Origin: Lachnospiraceae bacterium | Lineage (GTDB): Bacteria; Bacillota; Clostridia; Lachnospirales; Lachnospiraceae | Assembly (NCBI GenBank): GCA_022791975.1 | Contig: JAAWAC010000013.1 | Location: 62,001-126,000 of the forward strand | DNA: 64,000 nt | Direction: 5' to 3' | Part shown: positions 8,669 to 17,313 of the stretch, piece after piece | Position numbering within the stretch: the first letter of the stretch is position 1 | How the letters are laid out: every line of letters begins with the position of its first letter | Notes under the pieces: generated by a model | The model's database searches: none | What the model was told of the DNA's origin: nothing | Seen by the model: only the letters and a program-made list of their open reading frames with translations | Made by a program: the position numbers and the translations under genes

Positions 8669-9913
8669 ATGTCAGAATTTGACTGGAATAATCTGGGAAG
8701 CAACATCCGGGACGTGGTCCAGGATGCCATAGAAACCAAAGATTTTGAGAGACTGAACAGCAATCTCAGCCAGACCATCGAGCAGGCCATGGAGGGTGTG
8801 GGCGTTGGGATGCGTCAGGTGGGTCAAGCTGCGGGCCGGGCTGTGGACGAGGCTGCCCGGAACTTGCGACAGCAGGTAACCTTCAAGAATGGGGTTAGAT
8901 GGGAGCCGGAGCCATATGTGGGGCCTCGCAAAAGTTCGGACAGGCACCCAAAGCCGCAGTGGCCTGTGCTGTTTGCCAATGTGTCTGGGCGGAGAGTGGG
9001 AGGAATCCTGCTTACGGTTTTCGGCAGTATTTTTTCCGGAGTGCTGTTACTGCTGCTATTGGTCATGACCCTTGTAGGGCTTGCAAACTTCTGGCCGGGA
9101 AGCAGTATTTTACTCTGCGGAATATTTTTGGGACTTTTGCTGGCCGGCTCTGTGTTTATGGCGGTTAAGGGTGGCTCCATGCGGGCGGAGGCGAATCGAT
9201 TCCAGAGCTATGTGGAGATTCTGGGAGGCCGGACATTCTGCGATTTAAAGGAGCTGGGTACCCGGATGGGGCGGGACTTAAAATATATTCGCAAGGATAT
9301 CCAGCGGATGATGAGAAAGCAGTGGTTTTTGCAGGGGCACCTGGACAGGCAGGGGACCTGTCTCATTGTGTCCAATGAGACCTATGGACAGTATCTCCAG
9401 GCAGAGAGCCAGCGGGAGCTGCGAATGGCCCAGGAGCGAAAGGAAGCCCAGGAGCGGGAGAGTGTCCCTGCTCAGGTACAGGAGGTGTTGGAGGCTGGGG
9501 AAGCTTATATCCGGCGGATACAGAAATGCAACAATGACATACCAGGGGAGGAGATCTCCGCAAAGATAACTCGGATAGAGAAGCTGGTAAGGCAGATTTT
9601 TGTGCGGGTGGAGCAGTATCCGGAGATGGTTCCGGATATTCGAAAGCTGATGGAGTATTATCTGCCTACCACGGTAAAGCTTTTGGATGCCTATGCACAG
9701 CTGGATGCACAGCCTGTGCAGGGGGAGCATATTGCCAGCTCCAAAAAAGAGATAGAGGATGCGTTGGACACGCTGAATGTGGCTTTTGAGAAGCTGTTGG
9801 ACAGCCTGTTTCGTGATACGGCCTGGGACGTTTCAGCGGATATCTCGGTTTTAGAGACCATGCTGGCCCAGGAGGGTTTGACAGAACAGGATTTTAGGAG
9901 GGATACACAATGA
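8669..9913 (+). CDS. xpaC: XpaC-like (5-bromo-4-chloroindolyl phosphate hydrolysis) family protein
   Basis: 414 residues. The first 75 residues form amphipathic helices; two hydrophobic helices lie at about 110-170; the rest is a mainly alpha-helical cytoplasmic domain with an Arg/Glu-rich coiled stretch near 240-270. This layout, and position directly before a TelA gene with a four-base ATGA overlap, fits the XpaC family (named from a Bacillus phenotype, true role unclear). The pair is usually tied to envelope stress or resistance to toxic anions and antimicrobial peptides. GGGAGG lies about 12 bases before the ATG. Confidence 0.75.
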   Translation: MSEFDWNNLGSNIRDVVQDAIETKDFERLNSNLSQTIEQAMEGVGVGMRQVGQAAGRAVDEAARNLRQQVTFKNGVRWEPEPYVGPRKSSDRHPKPQWPVLFANVSGRRVGGILLTVFGSIFSGVLLLLLLVMTLVGLANFWPGSSILLCGIFLGLLLAGSVFMAVKGGSMRAEANRFQSYVEILGGRTFCDLKELGTRMGRDLKYIRKDIQRMMRKQWFLQGHLDRQGTCLIVSNETYGQYLQAESQRELRMAQERKEAQERESVPAQVQEVLEAGEAYIRRIQKCNNDIPGEEISAKITRIEKLVRQIFVRVEQYPEMVPDIRKLMEYYLPTTVKLLDAYAQLDAQPVQGEHIASSKKEIEDALDTLNVAFEKLLDSLFRDTAWDVSADISVLETMLAQEGLTEQDFRRDTQ

Positions 9914-11049
9914 CAGATTTGGAAACAAAGAAAACAATGCCAGTATTGACACTGGACCCCTTTGAAGAACAGGCTCCTGTTCCAGAGGTCATTCGGGAAG
10001 AAAAGCCGGCAGAGCCTGCCTGGGATGACAGTATGCTCAGCGAGGAGGAGCGCCGGATGGTGGATAGCTTTGTCGGTCAGATTGATCTGAGCAATTCCAA
10101 TGTGGTCCTTCAGTACGGCGCAGGCACCCAGAAAAAAATGGCAGATTTCTCCGAGGATGTGTTGGGAAATGTTCGCACCAAGGATTTGGGACAGGTGGGG
10201 GAAGCGCTCTCTGATGTGGTGACAGAGCTGAAAGGCTTTGACGCGGAGGAGGAGAAGGGATTTCTTGGAATCTTTAAGAAAAGCTCCAATAAGCTTACAG
10301 CCATGAAGGCCAAGTACGAAAAGGCGGAAGTTAACATTAATAAAATCGTCAAGGTGTTGGAGGGACATCAGGTCCAGCTTTTGAAGGACGCGGCTCTGCT
10401 GGATAAAATGTATGAGCTGAATCTGACTTATTTTAAAGAGCTTTCCATGTATATTCTGGCTGGAAAGAAAAAGCTGGAACAAACCAGGCAGCAGGAGCTG
10501 GCTCAGGCCCTTACAAAGGCGGAGCGCTCAGGCCTGCCAGAGGATGCCCAGGCGGCCCGGGATCTGGATGCCCTGTGTCAAAGATTTGAGAAGAAGCTGT
10601 ATGATCTGGAGTTGACCCGGACCATTGCCATGCAGACGGCTCCCCAGATTCGCTTAGTGCAGGGGAATGACGTGCAGATGGTGGAAAAGATTCAGTCCAC
10701 CATTGTCAATACCATTCCTCTGTGGAAAAGTCAGATGGTGTTGGCTCTGGGTGTGGAGCACTCGGCTCAGGCGGCTTCGGCCCAGCGGGAAGTTACCAAT
10801 ATGACAAATGAGCTGTTAAAGAAAAATGCGGAGGCTCTGAAACTGGCTACTGTGGAGACGGCAAAGGAAAGTGAGCGGGGAATCGTGGACATTGAAACCC
10901 TGCGCAACACCAATGCAACCCTGATTTCCACCCTGGATGAGGTGATGCGCATTCAGCAGGAGGGACGCCAGAAGCGCCGGGAGGCTGAGGTGGAAATGCA
11001 GCGCATGGAAGGTGAGCTGAGAGAAAAGCTTTTGGAGATTCGTAGATAG
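9910..11049 (+). CDS. telA: TelA family toxic anion resistance protein
   Basis: 379 residues, soluble and almost wholly alpha-helical. The TelA core runs from about 30 to the end and includes YAEKAEVNINKIV-like and RTIAMQTAPQIRLVQ-type segments (the latter near 240-255), the most conserved part of the family. TelA was first linked to tellurite resistance; homologues also affect tolerance to antibiotics acting on the envelope. Coupled to the XpaC-like gene by ATGA overlap and followed by a strong hairpin. Confidence 0.9.
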   Translation: MTDLETKKTMPVLTLDPFEEQAPVPEVIREEKPAEPAWDDSMLSEEERRMVDSFVGQIDLSNSNVVLQYGAGTQKKMADFSEDVLGNVRTKDLGQVGEALSDVVTELKGFDAEEEKGFLGIFKKSSNKLTAMKAKYEKAEVNINKIVKVLEGHQVQLLKDAALLDKMYELNLTYFKELSMYILAGKKKLEQTRQQELAQALTKAERSGLPEDAQAARDLDALCQRFEKKLYDLELTRTIAMQTAPQIRLVQGNDVQMVEKIQSTIVNTIPLWKSQMVLALGVEHSAQAASAQREVTNMTNELLKKNAEALKLATVETAKESERGIVDIETLRNTNATLISTLDEVMRIQQEGRQKRREAEVEMQRMEGELREKLLEIRR

Positions 11050-11064
11050 AAAGAGATAGCAACA

Positions 11065-11110
11065 AAAAGAGGAAGAAGTGATTCTCGGGAACCATTTCTT
11101 CCTCTTTTCT
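11065..11110. terminator. Bidirectional terminator between converging genes
   Basis: AAAAGAGGAAGAA pairs exactly with TTCTTCCTCTTTT. The flanking A and T runs allow it to serve both telA on the plus strand and the sialidase gene on the minus strand. Confidence 0.85.
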
Positions 11111-11130
11111 TAAATAATAAAATATCATTC

Positions 11131-12255
11131 CTATTTATTCCCAGAAAGAGAGAAGCCTGTACAGCAGGTCTTATAACAGCCCTCCTCACAGATCCAGTGG
11201 GACATGAGGAAATCCCCGCTTTTTAGGCGAATGAGACCAGGCTGGCCAAATTTCAGGAAGGAGAAAATCTCCGCCATTTTATTATCCTTGGTTATAGGTA
11301 CATGGGGTGCCCATACCCGCTCCAGAGCCAGAGTCTTCCATTGGCCGTCGCTGACATCAGCCAGACAGGCGTAGATGCCTGGAGCCTGGGAATCCCGGCG
11401 AACAGCGTGAAGGGAAAGCACCTGATTCCCCTCCAGGGCCAGGATAGAGGAGGCCTGTCCACCAATACCCGTGTCTACAGGAGCCGAGAAGGTGCGGCCA
11501 TTATCCCGGGAAAAGGTAACATGGTTATTTAGTCGCAGACCCTTGGCCGTATCCTCATTCCAGCCGATGACCACCAGGGTACCATCTGCTAGCTGGCACA
11601 TCCGTTGTTCATAGCAGGTAACAGAGTCTCCTGGAAATTCCATGCATACGGTCTGGTCATTCCAGGTGCGCCCCTCATCAAAGCTGCGCAGAAGCCGTCC
11701 GCAGTTGCGGGAGATGGCGTTTCCCTCCCAATCGGTAAATCCGGTGATAGGAGTTGCCCAACTTCCGTCCTTAAGAATGGAGATAGGCGCGGAGGCCTCC
11801 GTGTGTCCGTTCCAGATGGTTGGAACCACCTGGTGTTGGGACCAGGTGCGCCCGGTGTCCTGGGAGATGGAAAAATAGACCTGGTCCTCCAAAAGCCCGC
11901 CGGTCTGGGGATTTCCCAGCGGAAGCTCTGGATCGGGCCGGAGAAAGGCATAGCCAAAGGCCAGCACTCTGCCATCAGGCAGGAGTGTTAGCTTGGCCGA
12001 ATCCGTGAGAGGAATGGTCTCCTGGGACTTATCATAGGCCTGCCAGGGCTGGGACCAGGTGCGTCCCTTGTCAGTGCTCTCCGAGAGATAGGTGGTTCCG
12101 TCTACGCTTTCAAAGGCCTGTCCCATCTGATGGGCAGCCAGAATACGACCATCGGGCAGCTCACACAGATGAAGAAAGGCAGAATTTCTCGCCCGAAGCT
12201 GGGGCAGAGGATTCTCATAAACATATGTGCGAAAAAGCTGTTTCATTAATTCCAT
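11131..12255 (-). CDS. Sialidase-like (BNR/Asp-box) glycosidase
   Basis: 374 residues forming a six-bladed propeller. Four Asp-boxes (S-x-D-x-G-x-T-W) are visible at about 60-67, 130-138, 191-198 and 249-256, for example STDKGRTW and SQDTGRTW. An early Arg (RARNSAF) fits the first of the sialidase arginine triad. No signal peptide, so it acts inside the cell, perhaps on imported oligosaccharides, or is a relative with another specificity. The next gene upstream encodes a YhcH protein, a family tied to sialic acid use, which favours a sialic-acid role. AAAGGA lies 10 bases before the start codon. Confidence 0.8.
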   Translation of the reverse strand: MELMKQLFRTYVYENPLPQLRARNSAFLHLCELPDGRILAAHQMGQAFESVDGTTYLSESTDKGRTWSQPWQAYDKSQETIPLTDSAKLTLLPDGRVLAFGYAFLRPDPELPLGNPQTGGLLEDQVYFSISQDTGRTWSQHQVVPTIWNGHTEASAPISILKDGSWATPITGFTDWEGNAISRNCGRLLRSFDEGRTWNDQTVCMEFPGDSVTCYEQRMCQLADGTLVVIGWNEDTAKGLRLNNHVTFSRDNGRTFSAPVDTGIGGQASSILALEGNQVLSLHAVRRDSQAPGIYACLADVSDGQWKTLALERVWAPHVPITKDNKMAEIFSFLKFGQPGLIRLKSGDFLMSHWICEEGCYKTCCTGFSLSGNK

Positions 12256-12300
12256 AAAAGAAATCCTTTCTTTAAAGAAGCGTGTGCACGTTTTACAGAG

Positions 12301-12759
12301 TTAAATACGCACCTTACCGATAACCTTTTTCACGGTCACAGGTCCCTCTGCATGGCAGCCAGGTGCATGAGCGTCCTGGGGGAACAGGATAATGAAGCTT
12401 CCCGCCTCCAGACGGACAGCAGTGACATCCTGGTCCATTTTGGCCAGCAGGGCATCTCCTTCGGCGGTATATTCCTGGGTAATGCAGGTAAGTTGATCGG
12501 TGGATTTCACATAGATGGTTTCAGATCCCTCCACCATATACATCACATCAATATACTGCCGGTGGGCCTCCATCAAGGCCTCTTCTTTCGGGTGTGTCTC
12601 ATAGCCGGCCAGATTCAAAAACAGGCTATCCCCCTCCAGCTCTACCCGACCGCCAGGATAATTTTCCGGCGTGTAGGCTTTTGCAGCCTCCAGAGCCCGG
12701 TTAATAGCCGGATTTAGGCTCTTATACTGATCTGCGTGTTGCATGGTGTCAAAAATCAT
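12301..12759 (-). CDS. YhcH/YjgK/YiaL family protein (DUF386)
   Basis: 152 residues, the normal length of this single-domain cupin-like family. Recognisable are EAHRQYIDVMYMVEG near 83-98 and a C-terminal FPQDAHAPG with metal-binding His. E. coli YhcH (NanQ) belongs to the sialic acid operon and has been linked to sialic acid anomer conversion; others act on different sugars. Here it is the first gene of a two-gene minus-strand unit with the sialidase-like protein. A strong AAAGGAG lies before the ATG. Confidence 0.85.
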   Translation of the reverse strand: MIFDTMQHADQYKSLNPAINRALEAAKAYTPENYPGGRVELEGDSLFLNLAGYETHPKEEALMEAHRQYIDVMYMVEGSETIYVKSTDQLTCITQEYTAEGDALLAKMDQDVTAVRLEAGSFIILFPQDAHAPGCHAEGPVTVKKVIGKVRI

Positions 12760-12803
12760 AGCGTAAAACTCCTTTCATGAAAATATAGTTTTAGTACCCA
12801 TAT

Positions 12804-12832
12804 TAAAAAGAGGAGAACCAGCAGGTCCTCCC
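12804..12832 (-). terminator. Intrinsic terminator inside the yhcH leader (candidate attenuator)
   Basis: Read on the minus strand, GGAGGACC pairs with GGTTCTCC around a TGCT loop and is followed by TCTTTTT. It lies between the minus promoter at 12877-12905 and the yhcH start, so it can only act on yhcH-sialidase transcription. Confidence 0.65.
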
Positions 12833-12876
12833 GGGTCTGTGGACATGGGAAATGTCACAGAATGACTACTAAGATC

Positions 12877-12905
12877 AATATAGCAGAAGGTAGAAAAAAT
12901 GTCAA
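12877..12905 (-). promoter_or_regulatory. Minus-strand sigma-A promoter of yhcH-sialidase
   Basis: On the minus strand TTGACA (12905-12900) and TATATT (12882-12877) are 17 bases apart, with a TGn extended -10 element. Leader length to the start codon is about 110 bases. Confidence 0.75.
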
Positions 12906-12951
12906 TGAAATGGCTAAAACTCATGATCTTGGCATGTATAGAAAGTTTTTC

Positions 12952-12980
12952 TTGACAACCCTATAAAACTATTGTAAAAT
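12952..12980 (+). promoter_or_regulatory. Promoter of tRNA-Phe
   Basis: TTGACA at 12952-12957 and TAAAAT at 12975-12980 with a 17-base spacer; the tRNA begins 28 bases later. Confidence 0.8.
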
Positions 12981-13007
12981 TTGCATGTTGCCAAATATAT
13001 GGCATAT

Positions 13008-13080
<73 letters not shown>

Positions 13081-13179
13081 TTTTTTTTGTTGCCTAAAAT
13101 AGACAATGGCTCTTTTACGAGAAATCTGATACAATATTACAATACAAAGTAACCAATCATTTTTGGGAGAGATAAAGGC

Positions 13180-16100
13180 ATGTACATTGCAGATTTACAT
13201 ATCCATTCCCGGTATTCCCGAGCAACCAGCCGGGATTGTACCCCGGAGTATCTGGATTTGTGGGCCAGACGCAAGGGCATTCACATAATAGGCACCGGGG
13301 ACTTTACCCACAGTGCCTGGCGGGAGGAGCTTAAGGAGAAATTGGAACCGGCGGAGGAAGGGCTCTACCGGTTGAAAAAAGAGTATCGGGTGCAGGAGGA
13401 GGGAGCCCTGACATCCTGGGAGCCTCGGTTTGTGGTCAGTGGGGAACTCAGCTCCATTTATAAAAAATATGATAAAACCAGAAAGGTTCACAGCCTGATT
13501 TTGTTGCCAGGCCTGGAGGATGCGGCGGCCATAGCGGCAAAGCTTGAAACCATCGGCAATATTCATTCTGATGGCAGGCCTATTTTGGGATTGGATTGTC
13601 ACGATCTTCTGGAGCTTGTGCTGGAGCTGTGTCCCCGGGCTATCTATGTGCCAGCCCATATCTGGACCCCGCATTTTTCCCTTTTCGGAGCCTTTTCCGG
13701 CTTTGACAAGGTGGAGGAGTGCTTTGGAGATTTGAGCTCTCATATTCATGCCATGGAGACGGGGTTATCCTCTGATCCGCCTATGAACTGGCGGGTTTCT
13801 GCTTTGGACAAGTTTCAGCTGATCTCCAATTCTGATGCTCATTCACCGGCCAAGCTGGGACGGGAGGCAAACCTTTTGGATATTTCTCTGTCCTATGAGG
13901 GGCTATACGGAGCAATCCAGGCAGGGGAGGGGCTTCAGGGAACCATTGAGTTTTTTCCGGAGGAAGGCAAATATCACTTTGATGGACACCGGAAATGCGG
14001 GGTTTCTTTAAGTCCTCTGGAGGCAGAGCATTATAAGGGGAACTGTCCTGTGTGTGGCCGGAGACTAACTATGGGGGTTTCTCACCGCATAGAGCAGCTC
14101 TCGGACAGGCCGGAGGGTTTTGTGCCAGGAAGGGTCAAGGCATATGAAAGTTTGGTGCCCTTGCCAGAGGTAATTGGGGCCTCTATGGGACGTTCGGCGG
14201 CCAGTGTGCGGGTGACCCGGGAATATGAGACCATGTTGGGGAAGCTTGGATCGGAATTTGAGATTCTACGGACCATTCCTGTGGAGGAAATTCGGGGAGT
14301 GTCCGGCGCGCTGATAGCAGAGGGAATCCGCCGTCTGCGGGAGGGAAAGGTAGAGCGCACTCCGGGCTTTGACGGAGAATATGGAAAAATCAGCCTGTTT
14401 CATCAGGAGGAGCTGGAAGGATCGGAAGGACAGCTAAGCTTTTTTAGTAGCCTGGAGCTTTGGGAGCAGGAGAACAAGGCGGAGAAGAAAAATACCTGGG
14501 CCTGTGTGGAGAGAGAAGGCGAAGAGCTGGGAAAGATTTGTGGGGAAAAAACAACCAGCGAAGGGCAAGATTTCGGGGAGCTTCCTGGGGAAAATGCTCG
14601 GCAGCAGGAGGCGATTGGGGCCCTGGATCGGGCGGTTGCGGTGACAGCAGGCCCCGGGACTGGAAAGACCTTTACACTGATCTCCCATATTCTCTACCTA
14701 TTGGAGGAGTGCAAGGTGAAGCCTTCGGAGATTATGGCGGTGACCTTTACCAATCGGGCGGCCGGACAGCTTCGGGAGCGGCTCCGAAAGCAGGCGGGGA
14801 ATCGGCGGAGCTGGCAGAAGCTTCGGGCGGGGACTTTCCATGCCCTTTGTCTAGCCTATCTCCAGGAAAAGGGGGAGACTAAGATTCTGGCGGATGAGGC
14901 AGAGACTTTGGAATTAGTTCGGCAAGCGGCCGAAAAGGCAGGAGTCAAGAGAAAGCCGGAGAGTCTTCAGAGATTGTTTTCCCTCTATAAAACTGCCAGA
15001 GAACAGGAGCAGCCAAATTTCACGGAAAAAGAGCTGACTGCCCTGGAAGACTACAACTGTAGTCTAAAGGAAAGCGGACTCTGGGACTATGACGATTTAC
15101 TTCTTGAAACCTTACGCCTTTTTGGAGAGGAAGGGGAAGAGAAAACCGGGCTTGGCCGTTATCTTCTGGTGGATGAGTTTCAGGATATCAATCCTATACA
15201 ATATAAGCTGCTTAAGAGTTGGAATCAAAAGGGAAAGCAACTGTTTGTTATAGGAGATCCCGATCAATCCATCTATGGCTTTCGGGGCAGTAGTGCTCAA
15301 TGCTTTGGGGAACTAAAACATGATTTTCCCAAACTTCGGGAGATTTCATTGGTACAAAATTATCGTTCTACCCCACAGATTTTGGAGGCAGCGCTACCGG
15401 TGATTTCCCAAAATCCAGGAGGGAAACGGCTTTTGCAGTCCCATTGTCCCAAAGGACCCAGGGTGCGCCTTGTGACAGCAGAGGGATCCTGGGAGGAAGC
15501 AGCTTTTATAGCCAGGGAGATCGCGCGCCAGGTGGGCGGTGTGGATATGCTTCAGGCCCATGAAGGCGTGGGGGAGGGGGAAAGAGAGCGAAATCGAAGC
15601 TTTGGGGATATTGCTGTGCTTTACCGTACCCACCGGCAGGCGGAGCTTTTGGAGCGGTGTCTAAGGCAGGAGGGAATCCCCTGCATCATAGGAGGACGGG
15701 ACAGCTTTTTGTCTGAACCGGCAGTTGGGGGAGCCTTGCGCTTTTTCCGCTTTCTATTAAATCCCCAGGATACCCGGCGGGAAAATATCCGCAAAAGTAT
15801 GCTCTGGAAGGAAAGAAAAGACATTTGCCAGGAAACCCCAAAGGATTCTGCAAGGAGCACTTCAGGGGAAACAAAGAGCTTTGAAGAGACGGTGGAAAAA
15901 TACAGCTCTCTGGTGCATAAGGGAAAGCCTGCCAGGCTTTTGGAGCAATGGGCCATAGATATGGGGCTCACCCAGGATCCCTCCATGAGAAAGCTTCAGG
16001 ATATGGCCTGCCTTTCCGGAACCATGGAGGAATTTTTGAATGCTGTGTTGCTGGGAGTGGAGAGTGATCTCCGGCGCTTTCCAGGACGGCGCTATACGGC

Positions 16101-16410
16101 TGATGCGGTGAATTTGATGACCTTACACGGTTCTAAGGGACTGGAATTCCCTGTGGTACTTCTGTGTGGCCTGGAAAAGGGACGGCTTCCTCTTACCATC
16201 GGATCGGGGCATACAGATATCTGTGAGGAGCGTAGGCTGTTCTATGTGGGCATGACAAGAGCCAGGGAGGAGCTGGTGCTCCTCACAGCCGGGGATCCAT
16301 CAGAATTTTTGGAGGAAATTCCGGAGGATGCCGTCAGCAAAGAGAGGACGAAGCCCAAAAAACGGGAGGAGCCTGTAAGGCAACTGAGCCTGTTTGATTT
16401 TCTGGACTGA
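13180..16410 (+). CDS. EndoQ-like PHP nuclease fused to UvrD/PcrA-like SF1 helicase
   Basis: 1076 residues, two enzymes in one chain. Residues 1-400 match the PHP-type family of endonuclease Q, which nicks DNA 5' of deaminated bases: ADLHIHSRYSRATSRDC at 4-20, GTGDFTH at 38-44, GLDCHDL near 137, ISNSDAHSPAKLG near 215-227, and a zinc-finger-like cluster with C273, C289 and C292. Residues 470-1076 are an SF1A helicase: Walker A GPGTGKT at 491-497, then FTNRAAGQLRERL, LLVDEFQDINP, IGDPDQSIYGFRG, QNYRST, VNLMTLHGSKGLEFP and FYVGMTRAREEL. The helicase part (about 610 residues) is somewhat short but keeps all motifs. The likely role is repair of deaminated DNA, unwinding from the nick. GGGAGAGA precedes the ATG. 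Confidence 0.9.
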   Translation: MYIADLHIHSRYSRATSRDCTPEYLDLWARRKGIHIIGTGDFTHSAWREELKEKLEPAEEGLYRLKKEYRVQEEGALTSWEPRFVVSGELSSIYKKYDKTRKVHSLILLPGLEDAAAIAAKLETIGNIHSDGRPILGLDCHDLLELVLELCPRAIYVPAHIWTPHFSLFGAFSGFDKVEECFGDLSSHIHAMETGLSSDPPMNWRVSALDKFQLISNSDAHSPAKLGREANLLDISLSYEGLYGAIQAGEGLQGTIEFFPEEGKYHFDGHRKCGVSLSPLEAEHYKGNCPVCGRRLTMGVSHRIEQLSDRPEGFVPGRVKAYESLVPLPEVIGASMGRSAASVRVTREYETMLGKLGSEFEILRTIPVEEIRGVSGALIAEGIRRLREGKVERTPGFDGEYGKISLFHQEELEGSEGQLSFFSSLELWEQENKAEKKNTWACVEREGEELGKICGEKTTSEGQDFGELPGENARQQEAIGALDRAVAVTAGPGTGKTFTLISHILYLLEECKVKPSEIMAVTFTNRAAGQLRERLRKQAGNRRSWQKLRAGTFHALCLAYLQEKGETKILADEAETLELVRQAAEKAGVKRKPESLQRLFSLYKTAREQEQPNFTEKELTALEDYNCSLKESGLWDYDDLLLETLRLFGEEGEEKTGLGRYLLVDEFQDINPIQYKLLKSWNQKGKQLFVIGDPDQSIYGFRGSSAQCFGELKHDFPKLREISLVQNYRSTPQILEAALPVISQNPGGKRLLQSHCPKGPRVRLVTAEGSWEEAAFIAREIARQVGGVDMLQAHEGVGEGERERNRSFGDIAVLYRTHRQAELLERCLRQEGIPCIIGGRDSFLSEPAVGGALRFFRFLLNPQDTRRENIRKSMLWKERKDICQETPKDSARSTSGETKSFEETVEKYSSLVHKGKPARLLEQWAIDMGLTQDPSMRKLQDMACLSGTMEEFLNAVLLGVESDLRRFPGRRYTADAVNLMTLHGSKGLEFPVVLLCGLEKGRLPLTIGSGHTDICEERRLFYVGMTRAREELVLLTAGDPSEFLEEIPEDAVSKERTKPKKREEPVRQLSLFDFLD

Positions 16411-16412
16411 AA

Positions 16413-16751
16413 TTATTCCACGTCCCGGAGCAATTCTTCCGCAGAAATACCAAATAGTTTGGCAAGGGCCAGAAGATTGGAGGTGCTGGGGTCAGAGATA
16501 CCCTGTTCCCATTTGGAGACAGCTTGTCTGCTGACCCCAAGGGCCTCTGCCACAAATTCCTGGGTCATTTTGCAGTTTGTACGGCGGGTTTTGATGGCTT
16601 CTCCCAGGGAGATTTTTACGGCATTTTTTTCCCAGCGGATATCCTGGGTGCGGGTATACTTGAGAAGGGCCTGGACCAGAAGCACAATGAAACCTATAAA
16701 CAGAGCGGCAAAGATGATACTGATCAGGAACATGATAAGAGTAAATTGCAT
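16413..16751 (-). CDS. XRE-type regulator with N-terminal membrane helix
   Basis: 112 residues. The first 30 (LIMFLISIIFAALFIGF and onward) form a membrane helix; a helix-turn-helix of the Cro/CI type fills about 55-108, with MTQEFVAEALGVSRQAVSKW as recognition region. This order, membrane first and DNA-binding domain last, is the reverse of most small membrane XRE proteins. It converges on the EndoQ-helicase gene with only two bases between the stops. AAAGGAGG lies nine bases before the ATG. Targets unknown. Confidence 0.8.
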   Translation of the reverse strand: MQFTLIMFLISIIFAALFIGFIVLLVQALLKYTRTQDIRWEKNAVKISLGEAIKTRRTNCKMTQEFVAEALGVSRQAVSKWEQGISDPSTSNLLALAKLFGISAEELLRDVE

Positions 16752-16970
16752 ACGAAGAATCCTCCTTTTATGATAGACTCCGTGGATAAGAGGCGTGTAT
16801 CCCCTTGTTTACCTAGAGTAGGTACAGTTTATCAAAAACAGGCAGTTGCCACCACCAATTATAGCGCAACTATTGGTTGATTACTTATAATATTACCAGG
16901 ATTCTTAGGGATATGATGTTTAATTTTATGATTTTCTGGTGATTTTTAGGCGATTTCTTTATTTTTGGGA

Positions 16971-16999
16971 TTGACTTTTCAATGCTTTTATGGTACTAT
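16971..16999 (+). promoter_or_regulatory. Promoter of tRNA-Gly
   Basis: TTGACT at 16971-16976 and TACTAT at 16994-16999, 17-base spacer, 48 bases before the tRNA. Confidence 0.7.
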
Positions 17000-17047
17000 A
17001 CAAAACGTCCGTAAGGAAAGCCTATAAAGGGCGCCATCGGGTTACAA

Positions 17048-17118
17048 GCGGGTGTAGTTCAGTGGTAGAACACCAGCCTTCCAAGCTGGATATGTGGGTT
17101 CGATTCCCATCACCCGCT
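17048..17118 (+). tRNA. tRNA-Gly (TCC anticodon)
   Basis: 71 bases. Acceptor stem GCGGGTG/CACCCGC with discriminator T, D arm GTTCAGTGGTAGAAC, anticodon stem CCAGC/GCTGG holding loop CTTCCAA, T arm GGGTTCGATTCCC. CCA is not encoded. Confidence 0.96.
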
Positions 17119-17166
17119 CTTGTTTTTTGTGAAGGAACCCAGGATAATCAATGCTTTGAGGAATAG

Positions 17167-17203
17167 GGGTATGTTGGAGCAATCCAGCATACCCTTATTT
17201 TTG
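17167..17203 (+). terminator. Terminator downstream of tRNA-Gly
   Basis: GGGTATGTTGGA pairs with TCCAGCATACCC (one G-U) around GCAA, followed by TTATTTTTG. Confidence 0.8.
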
Positions 17204-17218
17204 TGTCTTAAGATGGAC

Positions 17219-17251
17219 GAAAAGAGAGATAAACATTGGCTTATCTCTCTT
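17219..17251 (-). terminator. Terminator of the minus-strand XRE gene
   Basis: AAGAGAGATAA and TTATCTCTCTT form a perfect 11-bp stem with an eight-base loop. Read on the minus strand it is followed by TTTTCG, fitting the end of the gene at 17314-17823. Confidence 0.7.
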
Positions 17252-17313
17252 AGGTCGTGCAATAGACCACTGGAATTTTCAATTCTAGCCGGAACCTTGA
17301 AAGTAGGGCAGTT

